Assembly: GCA_030522415.1 (NCBI GenBank) | Contig: CM060118.1 | Span: forward strand, 16,608,151-16,672,150 | Reading direction: 5' to 3' | DNA from: Channallabes apus | Taxonomy: Eukaryota > Chordata > Actinopteri > Siluriformes > Clariidae | DNA length: 64,000 nt | Shown: one piece after another, positions 25,301 through 35,381 of the stretch | Numbering within the stretch: position 1 is the first letter of the stretch | How the letters are laid out: each line of letters starts with the position of its first letter | Made by a program: the position numbers and the translations under genes | The notes under the pieces: model-generated | Told to the model about the DNA's origin: nothing | What the model saw: only the letters and a program-made list of their open reading frames with translations | The model's database searches: none

Positions 25301-25985
25301 AAAACACCTTCATTACAGGTGACAAATGGGAATTTTTTTTATGATGAACTATGAATAAAACAGGGCTAAGAAAAATAAATAGGGTACAATTTTTAGTATA
25401 GTTAAGGTTAGTGTAAGGAGTGCTTCACAGGATAACAGTGTCTTCAGGACAGACATACATACAGTGAGGGGTGTGTGTGTTATAAAGCTAATGATAGGAA
25501 ATAACGTTTGCCATTTCACAGCATTAACTGTAAGTATAAAGGGATTAAAACTCCATTAATAGATAATGTAATCGTTTTACCACTGCTGTAGCATTAGAAG
25601 AATAAAACATTGCGGGGAGATTATTACTGGAATATAACCAGGGTTAGGGTTTCGATGTGATCCCCGTGCTGTGTTACTCTGGACGGATCTCACCTGCAAC
25701 AGGAGCTCTGTACTTGTCCGAGAGACTGGCGCTCACTTGGACTCTACTAGAGCGATTTCCTGAGCTTTCGCGGATTCTCCTCTCGGCGTAACCTCGCGCC
25801 ATTCGCAGCTCCATTAGATGCAGTTTCCTCTTCAGCGCCTTGTTTTCGCGCTGACACTGAGACATCTGCAGATTAATCACCGCATAGTCATCGTCCACCA
25901 GTTTACAGATTTCCGCCACGGCCGCATTCGCCAGGACCTCCATGATGGAGGCTAGCTGAGTCTGAAAGGCCAGACGATTCGACAT
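22319..25985 (-). CDS. C2H2 zinc-finger protein, three C-terminal fingers (module B)
   Basis: Four exons with canonical GT-AG sites and matching phases: 25694-25985, 24316-24440, 23488-23587 and 22319-23259, giving 485 residues. Exon 1 encodes MSNRLAFQTQLASIMEVL... and a short coiled coil (MSQCQRENKALKRKLHLMEL), an N-terminal module shared by many fish zinc-finger proteins and probably used for oligomerisation or partner binding. The middle is acidic and includes QPSCSY. The last exon has three fingers ([42 protein letters not shown]) with TGEKP/TGERP linkers. Start chosen at 25985 because the conserved module begins there; an upstream in-frame Met at 26066 precedes non-conserved sequence. 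Likely a nuclear transcription regulator of unknown target. Confidence 0.88.
24586..25280. mobile_element. Tc1-like element with an internal inversion
   Basis: Both ends fit one family: ACACCGATGAGCCTTAACAT at the left and AATATTAAGCAGGTGGTC at the right. The left half (about 24625-24895) is transposase sequence in reverse orientation (ACACGGGCCAGCCTTCA, CATAACAATTTGGCCCTT). The right half (about 24900-25260) is the same region forward (GACTTTGACAAGGGCCAAAT, GAACACACAGTGGATC). The halves form an imperfect palindrome. It lies in intron 1 of the zinc-finger locus. Confidence 0.65.
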
Positions 25986-26089
25986 AATGAAAGACACCGG
26001 AAACGACACACAGCAGTCGTTTCTGCCACTATGCACGAAATGGAACCGTTTTACTAGAAGTCCCAATAGTATAAAAACAAAAAACCGAA

Positions 26090-26235
26090 TAAGGATTTGA
26101 TGCGAAAACGTATCCCTATTGTCGCAGCACTGTCGCCTTTTTGCCGTTCGCTGGTGACGTCACAAGAACTTCCGGCTGCTCTGTAGTAGTGACGTCGAAG
26201 ATCCGCGGTATGTCCGTCCCATTTCAGAAAGCAAT
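26090..26235 (-). promoter_or_regulatory. Promoter-like cluster of the zinc-finger locus (CRE, ETS)
   Basis: About 170 bp upstream of the zinc-finger start lie a perfect palindromic CRE TGACGTCA (26155-26162), an ETS-type AACTTCCGG (26167-26175) and a second GTGACGTC (26189-26196), in a locally CpG-rich patch of otherwise AT-rich DNA. This is the usual make-up of a TATA-less housekeeping promoter. The sites are seen; their use is inferred. Confidence 0.6.
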
Positions 26236-26689
26236 GAAGCGCTGAAAGAGCACGTCGAAACTACACATGAGTAATCTCATCATTACATAGCCAACATTCT
26301 ATTCATTCATTCTTCTTCAGTATCAGGAGTCCACCCCGGGAAATTGATGCGCAGAGAACAATTATTTAGTTAAGCCAGGTAAATTAGGCCATCAGGTAAA
26401 ATCTGCCAGCTAAGATGGAACTGTCAATTTCTAATTGAATTTTAATAGATAATCACTATTAATAACTTTTGCCATAACAACAATTGATATGTTTCAATTT
26501 ATTTGATTGTTTTTTATGGTTCTTAAAAAACGTTTTTAAAAATACTTGGCTATGTGTGGACATGGCCTCAGAAATACAACATATAACCAATATATACAAA
26601 AATATCCAAAGCAAATATAAAATGCAGTTTTTAAACAAGACTTTCTTTCAGTAAGGGGAAAAGTTCTCTGAGGACTTGACAATTCGATA

Positions 26690-27104
26690 GTTCAGGACTG
26701 GAACTTTCTACAAGTCTATCTGAGTCTCGAATAACTACTGGACTCCATTTTACATCAAGTATTATAACATCAATTAACATCAACTATTATAGCTGAACCT
26801 AACACTTAACACTATATAAATGCAGATCATTTCCTGCTATCTGTTTCACCCAGATGAGGATGGGTTCCCTGTCGAGTCTGGTTCCTCTCAAGGTTTCTTC
26901 CTATTACCGTCTCAGGGAGTTTTTCCTTGCCACTGTCGCCCTCGGGCTTGCTCGCCAGGGAATATCTGAACATTTTGATTCATACACATTCACATTCCAT
27001 ACAAACTTAAATAATTCTTTTGATTGTGTAAAGCTGTTTTGAGACAATGTCAATTGTTAAAAGCGCTATACAAATAAAATTGAATTGAATTGAATTGAAT
27101 TGAA
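26690..27104 (+). repeat. Dispersed teleost retroposon with (AATTG)n tail
   Basis: Carries CACCCAGATGAGGATGGGTT, TCTCAGGGAGTTTTTCCTTG, AAAAGCGCTATACAAATAAA and a tail of TTGAA repeats at 27082-27104. Opposite-orientation copy of 1215-1580. The tail marks the 3' end of a LINE-mobilised element. Confidence 0.7.
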
Positions 27105-27464
27105 AAGCTGCCCAAACCTACCTGGCCCTGTGTGAAAAAGTAATTTTCTCACTCCTTGCTAAATCATGAATGGACTGTTATTAACAGCATTTTTGGAAAG
27201 CGGAGTTAAATTTCACTTGTCACACTCAGGCCTGATAACTGCCAGACATGTTGAATCAAGAAATCACTTAAATAGAACCTGTCTGACAATGTGAAGTACA
27301 AAAAAATATCTCAAAAAGCAACACATTTAAATAAAATCAAGAACAGATGAGAAACAAAGTATTTGACATATTTCAGTCTCGAAAGGGTTACAAAGCAATT
27401 TCTCAAAACTTCAGGGATGATGTGAGCCATCATGATGTGAGCCATTATCCACAAATTAACAGAG

Positions 27465-28020
27465 GTGTCAAGTAACAAAGTACAAATACTTCGTTACCTT
27501 ACTTAAGTAGAAATCTTGGGTATCTATACTTCACTGGAGTAATTATTTTTCAGCCGACTTTTGACTTCTACTCCTTACATTTTTAAGCAATTATCTGTAC
27601 TTTCTACTCCTTACATTTTAAAAATAGCCTCGTTACTCAATTTTTATGATCAGAACGCGCAACCCCCCCCCCCGGTCGCATGATAAGAAAGCGCACAATG
27701 CCCCCCATAACCCCCCCCCCAGGTTGCATGATCAGAACGCGCAAAACGTCTGCCAAACCCCCCCCCCAGTCGCATGATCAGAACGCGCACAACAAACTGC
27801 AACCCCCCCCGTCGCATGATTATAAAGCGAGACCTTAATGCTTTTGTCGCCCCTCACGGTACTTTTACTTTTATACTTTAAGTAGTTTTGAAACCAGTAC
27901 TTTTAACCTTTTACTTAAGTAAAAAGCTTGAGTTGATACTTCAACTTCTAAAGAAGTATTTTTGAACTCTAGTATCTATAATTCTACTCAAGTAATGAAT
28001 GTGAATACTTTTGACACCAT
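27465..28020. mobile_element. Non-autonomous element nested in Tc1, with C-rich tandem core
   Basis: Begins GGTGTCAAGTAACAAAGTAC and ends AATACTTTTGACACC, forming inverted ends, with inner blocks such as CTTACTTAAGTAG repeated inverted near 27910. A tandem array at 27650-27835 interrupts it. It resembles a very common teleost MITE. Confidence 0.65.
27650..27835. repeat. C-run minisatellite, about four degenerate units
   Basis: About four units of 45-60 bp, each with GATCAGAACGCGCA (or close), a run of 8-12 C and TCGCATGAT. The C runs lie at about 27663-27673, 27710-27720, 27759-27767 and 27805-27812. Confidence 0.8.
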
Positions 28021-28925
28021 TGCAAATGAAGCAAACTTGCGCCTGTTCAGTGGTGAACATTTTCAGAAGTGGCAGGTCTACCAAAATTACTCTACGAGCT
28101 CAATAGCGACTCATGTAGGAGCTCATAGAACCCAGAACAACATCTAAAGAACTGCAGACCTCACTTGACTCATTTATCATTGATTTATATATAAACATCT
28201 GAGACAAGTATATTCTCAGTGTGATTGAACAATAAGAAAGATACTAGGCAAAAATGTATGTAATATTATAATAGTGTTTTGTGACCTTAACCTTAAGCAC
28301 ACTTGGGGTATGCAACAGGACAATGATCAAAAACACACCAGCAAGTCCAAAAAAATCAGGATCAAATACTTTTTCACAGCACTGTACATTGCCTGGTAAT
28401 TACAAACAAAATTACAAAACTAATTACATCAGAAAACTCACTTGCACCAAAAAAAAAAAAAAAGCCAAATATTTTTCCAGTTTACTGTGGTGCCAAGACA
28501 TTGAATAATAGCTGAATATTCATTAATAATGGTATGATCTAGTAATTCATATAAGCTGTCTTTATAACCACAGCCAGCAAAAAAAAAAAAAAAAAAAATA
28601 GCTACAACCACAGAAGACACCATTTGATTCACCGTTTGATTCCACTTCATTCAGCCAAAGACAACAGTCCTTCAACACTGAGTGTATTTTTAATTTTCAG
28701 GCAAAATTATAATCCAATGCACCTACTGTGAGCAGCTATCATATCAAGTACACATATTTTAGGGGGGCGCTAGTGTGCGAGTGTATGGAGTAGACGTGTG
28801 TTAACTCCTCTTCATGATATTAATAATTTAGTATTACATACCAGATATTTAAAAAATTTGAGGCCAGTCAACCAGTTTTACCTCTCTGAATCTCTGATTG
28901 ACATAAATAATTCGCAAGGTTAGTC

Positions 28926-29780
28926 ATGTCGAAGGCAATTCAGTCTAAACTTACTGCTAGCCATAAAACTAAAGAGGCTAATGTTAGCTCTCCGTCTGTG
29001 GCTAGCAAACTAACCTGCTCGGAGTCTTCTCACTCAGCGGAGATGTCACTGGCCATGTGCAAAGAGCTTTGTAAAGAGATGTCAGAGGCCATTCTTCGCG
29101 GCATTAACGAACGTTTCGACCCATTTGATGTAAAATTTCAGTCTCTTTTGACCTCTCAAGCCAACCTGGAGTCTCGGGTAGTCACTCAGGAGCAAGCTAT
29201 CAGTGACCATGAAACCCGGATTCAACTTCTGGAAAATAAATGTTCCGAACTAACCAGAGCTAACAAGCAACTGCAAACTAAAGTTTTTGACTTGGAAGCA
29301 CGTTCCCGCAGAAACAACATTAAAATTGTGGGCATTCCAGAAGGAGAAGAAAGCGGCAAACCCACAGAATTTGTCTCCAAGTTGATTTCCAAACTGTTCT
29401 CTGCGGAACATTTCCCAAAGCCTGTGTCTATTGACCGTGCTCACCGCTCGCTCCAGCCAAAGCCGGCACCGGGCGCCAATCCGCGCACTATCATGGCGCG
29501 TGTTCATCATTATCAACAGATGGAACTGATCATTCGCCTCGGTAGACAACATGAATGGCCATATATGCTTGAGTCGTTGCGGCGTTTTGGCATTGGTGAA
29601 TTATTCATCTCTTGGGTAAAAATAATTTATAAAAGTCCAGTATGCTCAATTATAACCAACGGTGATAAATCAGTTTCATTTCCTCTACATCGTTCGGTTC
29701 AACAAGGTTGCCCTCTTTCACCTGCTCTTTTTGCTATTGCACTGGAGCCGCTTGCCTTAAAAAATCAGAGGTCACCCTGA
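28926..29780 (+). CDS. LINE ORF1 protein fused in frame to reverse-transcriptase fragment
   Basis: A 284-residue frame. Residues 1-40 are Ser/Lys-rich. About 40-130 form a coiled coil (ESRVVTQEQAISDHETRIQL, LENKCSEL). RRNNIKIVGIPEG at about 128-140 and the DRAHR block at about 168-175 are the RRM-like core of L1-type ORF1 proteins, RNA-binding chaperones of the LINE particle. From about residue 212 (FGIGELFISWVK, QQGCPLSPALFAIALEPLA) it is RT sequence. The junction at about 29555 marks an internal deletion of several kilobases. Whether the fusion is ever made is unknown; the RT part lacks its catalytic Asp pair. Confidence 0.8.
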   Translation: MSKAIQSKLTASHKTKEANVSSPSVASKLTCSESSHSAEMSLAMCKELCKEMSEAILRGINERFDPFDVKFQSLLTSQANLESRVVTQEQAISDHETRIQLLENKCSELTRANKQLQTKVFDLEARSRRNNIKIVGIPEGEESGKPTEFVSKLISKLFSAEHFPKPVSIDRAHRSLQPKPAPGANPRTIMARVHHYQQMELIIRLGRQHEWPYMLESLRRFGIGELFISWVKIIYKSPVCSIITNGDKSVSFPLHRSVQQGCPLSPALFAIALEPLALKNQRSP

Positions 29781-31485
29781 TATTGAAGGCCTAACAGTGG
29801 GTGGCACTGAAACACTGATTAGTTTATATGCTGACGACATACTGTTATATATGCAAAATGTAGAAAAATCAGTTCCTAATTAGTTGGAATTAATTAATTA
29901 ATTCGGGGGATTGTCAGGTTATACCATCAACTGGACAAAAAGTGATCTCATGCCACTGTCGGGTATCTATAGCCCAGGCTTCCTTGAAAATATATCATTT
30001 AAGATAGTAAGCAACCTCACGAGTTCACATCTAGGTTAAAGCAGAATATAGATTGCTGGAAAATTCTCCCTTTGTCTATGATTGGCCGTATTAACTCCAT
30101 TAAAATGGTGTCCCTCCCCAGATTTCTTTATTTGTGTCAAAATTTACCTATCTTTCTCACATCTATATTTTTCAAAACCTTGGATTCAGTTATTCTTTCT
30201 TATATCTGGAATTATAAAACTCCCAGGATATCCAAAGCTCACCTGCAAAAGCCCAAATCTCAGGGTGGGCTTGGCCTTCCAGTGTTTAGACAGTATTATT
30301 GGGCTGCTAATGCAAGAGCATTAATGTATTGGAACACCTGCAGCACAATGGATCATGCCCCTGATTCCCCTTTATGGGTAAAAATGGAAGCTAACTCAGT
30401 TTGTGACTCTTCCTTACAGGCCTTGCTGTTTTCTAAGCTACTGTAGGTAAACCTAACACTCTTGCTAATCTAAATTATACAACAAGAAACTCTATCAGAA
30501 TTCTCAACCAGATGAAGAAGGTGCTCAATATCCCAGATACTTCAGTAAGAACCCCTATCTGTTTTAATCATTCTTTCCTGCCACCATGGTCAGACAAATG
30601 CTTCAATGCCTGGAGTAGGAGTAGACTAACTACCATCCAAGATCTTTATGTTAATGGTAAATTTGCCTCCTTTGATCAGATAAGGGAGAAATTCCAGCTT
30701 CCCAATTCACATTTTTCCTGCTATTTACAAGTAAGGCATTATGTCAGAGATAAAATAAAAAACTTTTAAAATATACCAATCCAACATCCTTTCATTGACG
30801 TCTTAGTGCGTCCTCCTGACTCCAGACAGTTGGTCTCATTGTTTGTGTCTGTTTTCATCAGCCAAATTAAAACACCTACTGATCATCTACGAAAGGCATG
30901 GAGTAGCGAGTTGGGCATCAACCTGTCTGAATTCTTGTGGATTGAAATCATGGCCAGAATACATTCTTGTTCCATTAACAGTAGACACCATTTAATTCAG
31001 TTTAAAGTCGTACACCGTCTTCACTACTCTAAGTCTAAACTGCACAAGATTTATCAATCTGTTTCAGCTCAATGTGACAGGTGTAAAATTTCAGAGGGTA
31101 CCTTGTCACACACTTTCTGGCATTGTCATGCACTTACAGGATATTGGTCAGACATGTTTTCTTGGTTTTCCAAAGCATATGGAAAAGATATTAGTCCTCA
31201 TGCTGAACTAGCAATCTTTGGTTGTTCAGAATCAACGCTGCACCTAAAGCCTTACAGAAATCTTTGATGCTTGGTATGAACACCGCCAAAAGGCTAATTT
31301 TAACAGACTGGAAATCTCACTCTCTGCCTTCTTTTCAAAGGTGGATTTTGGAAATGGCGTCTATTATCCGGATGGAAAAATTAAGGTACACGCGATCCAA
31401 ATCCTTGGATAAGTTTTTAGATATTTGGGGTCCGTTTCTTCCCTATTTGGATAAGGACAAAGACAGGAATACTGTTCATATTTAA
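29781..31485 (+). pseudogene. LINE reverse transcriptase C-terminal half, broken
   Basis: Continues the RT: LYADDILLYMQ at about 29826-29858 holds the catalytic Asp pair. An in-frame stop follows near 29881. Later frames at 30072-30446, 30512-30769, 30806-31267 and 31222-31485 carry the conserved block SQGGLGLPVFRQYYWAA and a C-terminal Cys/His pattern CDRCKISEGTLSHTFWHC typical of L1-clade ORF2. Several stops and frame changes. Confidence 0.8.
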
Positions 31486-31844
31486 CAATTTATAATTTAC
31501 TGATGCATGTTGTACATTTACTGTACCCACCTGGCAGCTTAGTTATTTATTTTTTACGTTTTATTTATTTATTTATTTATTTTTAAGTGTATGTGCGCAA
31601 TCATTTAATTGTTAGTTTTGGTGGGTTTTTTTCTTTTCTTTTTCATTGTTATTTTTCAGGTGCTGTGTGTAGTAAATGTGTAGTTATGTTTTTGTTAATA
31701 ATGTAAAATTAATAAATATAATTAAAAAAAAAGTACACATTTTATGTATTAACATCGATCCTAATATACAGCATATCGATATTACTCTTGTGTGCTATTA
31801 CTTTATCAAAAAGAGCAAGTTAAATAAAGACAGAATGTAGAGCA

Positions 31845-32135
31845 TGACGGCGTAGTGGTTATCATTGTTAGCTTGCACCTCCAGGGTCCGGGTTTTATTC
31901 CCACCTCATGTCTGTGTGCATGGAGTTTGCAGGTTCTCCCCATGCTTGGTGGTTTCCTCCCACAGTGAAAGACATGCAGATTAGTCTAATTGGCATTCCC
32001 TAACTGCCCATAGGGTGTGAATGAGTGTGTGTACAGTATGTACCAAATGTGTGTGCCCTTTGATAGATTGGCACATTGGCAGGGGTACAGAATAAAGCAG
32101 TATAGATGGTGAGTGAGTGATGAGACTTAATAGAT
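31845..32135 (+). repeat. tRNA-derived SINE, plus-strand copy
   Basis: The head GACGGCGTAGTGGTTATC...CCAGGGTCCGGGTTTTATTCC resembles a tRNA A and B box. The body has GGAGTTTGCAGGTTCTCCCC and GTGGTTTCCTCCCACAG, and the tail has ATAAAGCAGTATAGATG then GTGAG repeats. Same family as 50544-50869 and 2500-2630. Confidence 0.8.
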
Positions 32136-33080
32136 GTTCAGAACACAGTATGCTGTATGCTGTTTCTTTTTCCTTTTACAGAAAAGCCACATGATCTTCA
32201 CATGTGAATGATCAGTTGACAAATTACACATTTATTTCACAAATAGTGCATTACTTCAGTATATGATTTTCCCCCACACATGATTCATTGATTTTGCCAT
32301 CTTTCTATCTATATGTCAAGCATGTGTTTTTTTGGATTATCACATGATTCTTATATTTCTAACACATGAGCCCATGTTGTTCTTTAATGTCATTGTAATC
32401 ATATACATTGTAATCAGTACACAATAAGATGAAATAACTTTTTTTCTAGGCCCAAGGTGCAACACATGCATAACATACTGTATAAAATGGCAAGAGGACA
32501 TAACTTATGTGCAATCGGGCAAAAAGACGACCAGGGAGGGGGGAAACAATTGGATGTGCCCACAGTAGGGCAAAAGAACACAACTTGCCTTTCAACAACC
32601 AAAAATTCTATACCTGTGACTTGGACTAATCCAAAGCAGCAGCCATGGATCCTACCTAATTTAGACATAGACATTTCTTGTAGTCCTGCTTGCTATGTTG
32701 CCCTCTTCAGCCCTCTGTGCAGGCCACTCAAGTTCTTTCCCTCTGAATTTTGCAAACCATATTTTTATTTGTGTACAGGAGCATTGGCCTGCTTAAACAA
32801 GTTTGAGCTATGTACATACAAAGTTATCCCAAATAACCTTTTACTGATGCGTTTTTGACTGTTTCAACTTGACAAATTAAATCCAGAAAAATGCTTTGTA
32901 ATATACCTACAAGGTTATGTAAACCTCTTGCCTCAACAGGCTGGCTCTAGTATAAATCATCTTGGAAAAAAGTACAAATAGGAAAAAGAGTCACACTGAC
33001 ATTCACATTGAAGGCCTGCTAACACTACTTTATATAAGTCATTTGGCAGTTATGTTTTTTTTTATTAAGAAGACAGCAAA
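32136..33080. other. No gene seen
   Basis: An open frame of 133 codons at 32457-32858 shows no family resemblance, no splice context and AT-driven composition. I do not call it a gene. Confidence 0.5.
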
Positions 33081-34611
33081 TACAGTCCAAAAATACAGGT
33101 CAAAAGTTTTGAGAATTACATAAATATTGGAAATTGGAAAAGTTGCTGCTTAAGTTTTTATAATATCAATTTGCATATACTCCAGAATGTTATGAAGAGT
33201 GATCAGATGAATTGCATAGTCCTTCTTTGCCATGAAAATTAACCTAATCCCAAAAAAACCTTTCCACTGCATTTCATTGCTGTCATTAAAGGACCTGCTG
33301 AGATAATTTCAGTAATCGTCTTGTTAACTCAGGTGAGAATGTTGATGAGCACAAGGCTGGAGAGGTTAGAATGGCAGACTTGACTTGTTAAAAGGAGGGT
33401 GATGCTTGAAATCATTGTTCTTCCATTGTTCAACATGGTCACCTGCAAAGAAACGTGTGCAGCCATGATTGCGTCGCATAAAAATAGCTTCACAAGCAAG
33501 GATATTGTGGCTACTAAGATTGCACCTAAATCAACAATTTATATGATCATCAAGAACTTCAAGGAAAGAGGTCCAATTCTTGTTAAGAAGGTTTCAGGGC
33601 GTCCAAGAAAGTCCAGAAAGCGCCAGTTTCGTCTCCTAAAGAGGATTCAGCTGCGGGATCGGAGTGCCACCAGTGCAGAGCTTGCTCAGGAATGGCAGCA
33701 GGCAGGTGTGAGCGCATCTGCATGCACAGTGAGGCGAAGACTTTTGGAAGATGGCCTGGTGTCAAGAAGGGCAGCAAAGAAGCCACTTCTCTCCAAAAAA
33801 AAAAAACAGGGACAGATTGATCTTGTGCAGAAAGTATGGTGAATGGACTGCTGAGGACTGGGGCAAAGTCATATTCTCCGATGAAGCCGCTTTCCGATTG
33901 TTTGGGGCATCTGGAAAAAGGCTTGTCCAGAGAAGAAATGGTGAGCGCTACCATCAGTCCTGTGTCAATGCCAACAGTAAAGAATCCTGAGACCATTCAT
34001 GTGTGGAGTTGCTTCTCATCCAAGGGAGTGGGCTCACTCACAATTTTGCCCAAAAACACAGCCATGAATAAAGAATGGTACTAAAACACCCTCCAACAGC
34101 AACTTCTTCCAACAATCCAACAACAGTTTGGTGAAGAACAATGCATTTTCCAGCACGATGGAGCACCGTGTCATAAGGCAAAAGTGATAACTTAGTGGCT
34201 CGTGGACCAAAACGTTGATATTTTGGGTCCATGGCCTGGAAACTTCCCAGATCTTAATCCCATTGAGAACAAGAGGCGGGTGGACAAACAAAAACCCACT
34301 AATTCTGACAAACTCCAAGAAGTGATTATAAAAAGAATGGGTTGCTATCAGTCAGAATTTGGCCCAGAAGGTGATTGAGAGCCCAGTCGAATTGCAGAGG
34401 TCCTGAAAAAGAAGGGCCAACACTGCAAATACTGAATCTTTGAATAAATGTTATGTAATTGTCGATAAAAACCTTTGAAACGTATGAAGTACTTGTATTT
34501 ATATTTCAGGACATCACAGAAACAACTGAAACAAAGATCTTAAAGCAGTTTAGCAGCAAACTTTGTGAAAACTAATATTTGTGTCGTTCTCAAAACTTTT
34601 GGCCACTACTG
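33081..34611 (+). mobile_element. Tc1-like transposon, 1.5 kb, broken transposase
   Basis: The right end GTTCTCAAAACTTTTGGCCACTACTG abuts TA at 34612-34613. The left end CAAAAGTTTTGAGAATTAC is slightly rearranged. The plus-strand transposase starts near 33435, shows paired-type HTH sequence (KIAPKSTIYMIIKNFKERG, GRPRKS), shifts frame at a poly-A run at 33798-33807, then reads VIFSDEAAFRLFGASGK and further blocks with stops near 33988 and 34081. Same family as 45407-46948. Confidence 0.85.
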
Positions 34612-34613
34612 TA

Positions 34614-35381
34614 CATCATCACAAACATAATTATATGATCTAGGTTTTAATGAAGCACCAGGCAGTGTTTCTTTATCTACCCAGATCTGTTTAATTAGAG
34701 ATGGAGACGACATGTATGTCCAAGGTTTGTTTAGTATACCAGTAGAAACAGAAATGATACATGCATTCAACTTTTTCTGCTTATCAACTGTTTTAATGGA
34801 TATCACCAAGGACAAAAAAAGTTATAATTATAATATTTAAAAAAGTCCACATTTCAATCCATACCTCTTTTTAGTATCGTCGAAGGTGTGAACTCATGAA
34901 GATAATTATGCAATACATTTTTCTTTAAAAAAATATAATAAATTAAATACAATTCTATAAATTAATTAACAAAACATAATTACAGCCATGGTTGTTTCTC
35001 TTGGAAAGCCCATAATGTATTTATGTAAAACTATAGAATGGTGGATTCATGACCATAAATTGTTCCACAAGGAAACATTTTATAGTGTTAAGAATCCTTA
35101 ACCACAAAGACATTGAATTCTCAAATCTAATTGGTTGGACTGCTCCTTTATTTTCTACAGTAGCAGTTCTGGTAGTAGTTCCAGCTGCAAGGTGAATCAC
35201 ATGCTTATATTAATGCTCTCATTCTAATACAGTACATAATATTAACAATGTATACAGGTACTTGTATGATGGACAGTCCATTGAGATTGTAGTAGTTTAG
35301 GAACTTTTACTTATATTACATAATCTTTATGAATGGCTATTACACATAGTAGAAATTCCAGTGTTTTTTTTTTTTTTTTTT
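34614..35381. other. No gene seen
   Basis: AT-rich flank and probable 3' UTR region of the DOK gene (minus strand), with a poly-T run at 35365-35383. Confidence 0.4.

Larger units (their letters stand above)
27105..28384 (+). mobile_element. Decayed Tc1 copy split by a nested MITE
   Basis: The left piece (27105-27465) matches the 5' part of the family at 39136-40749 (CCTGGCCCTGTGTGAAAAAGT, CAGGCCTGATAACTGCCA, AGCCATTATCCACAAAT). The right piece resumes at about 28070 (CAACATCTAAAGAACTGCAGA) and ends with TACTTTTTCACAGCACTG before TA at 28385. The left inverted repeat is lost against the neighbouring retroposon. The coding frame is destroyed. Confidence 0.75.
28762..31730 (+). mobile_element. 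L1/Tx1-like LINE with internal deletion and target duplication
   Basis: The 5' end starts GGGGGGCGCTAGTG at 28762 and the 3' end is A-rich at about 31710-31730. AAGTACACAT is present on both sides (28746-28755 and 31731-31740) with a partly matching extension, as a target-site duplication. Inside are an ORF1 with coiled coil, then the RT from its central part (LYADD motif near 29826-29840), the thumb and C-terminal region in several frames up to 31485. The endonuclease and first RT blocks are missing. Broken frames make it immobile. Confidence 0.85.

Noticed and set aside
27650..27835. CRISPR-like array (repeated units with spacers)
   Set aside because: Repeats are degenerate, C-rich and inside a eukaryotic MITE. 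No cas genes; a minisatellite explains it.
32457..32858. 133-codon open frame
   Set aside because: No recognisable domain, no splice context, and codon content follows local composition.
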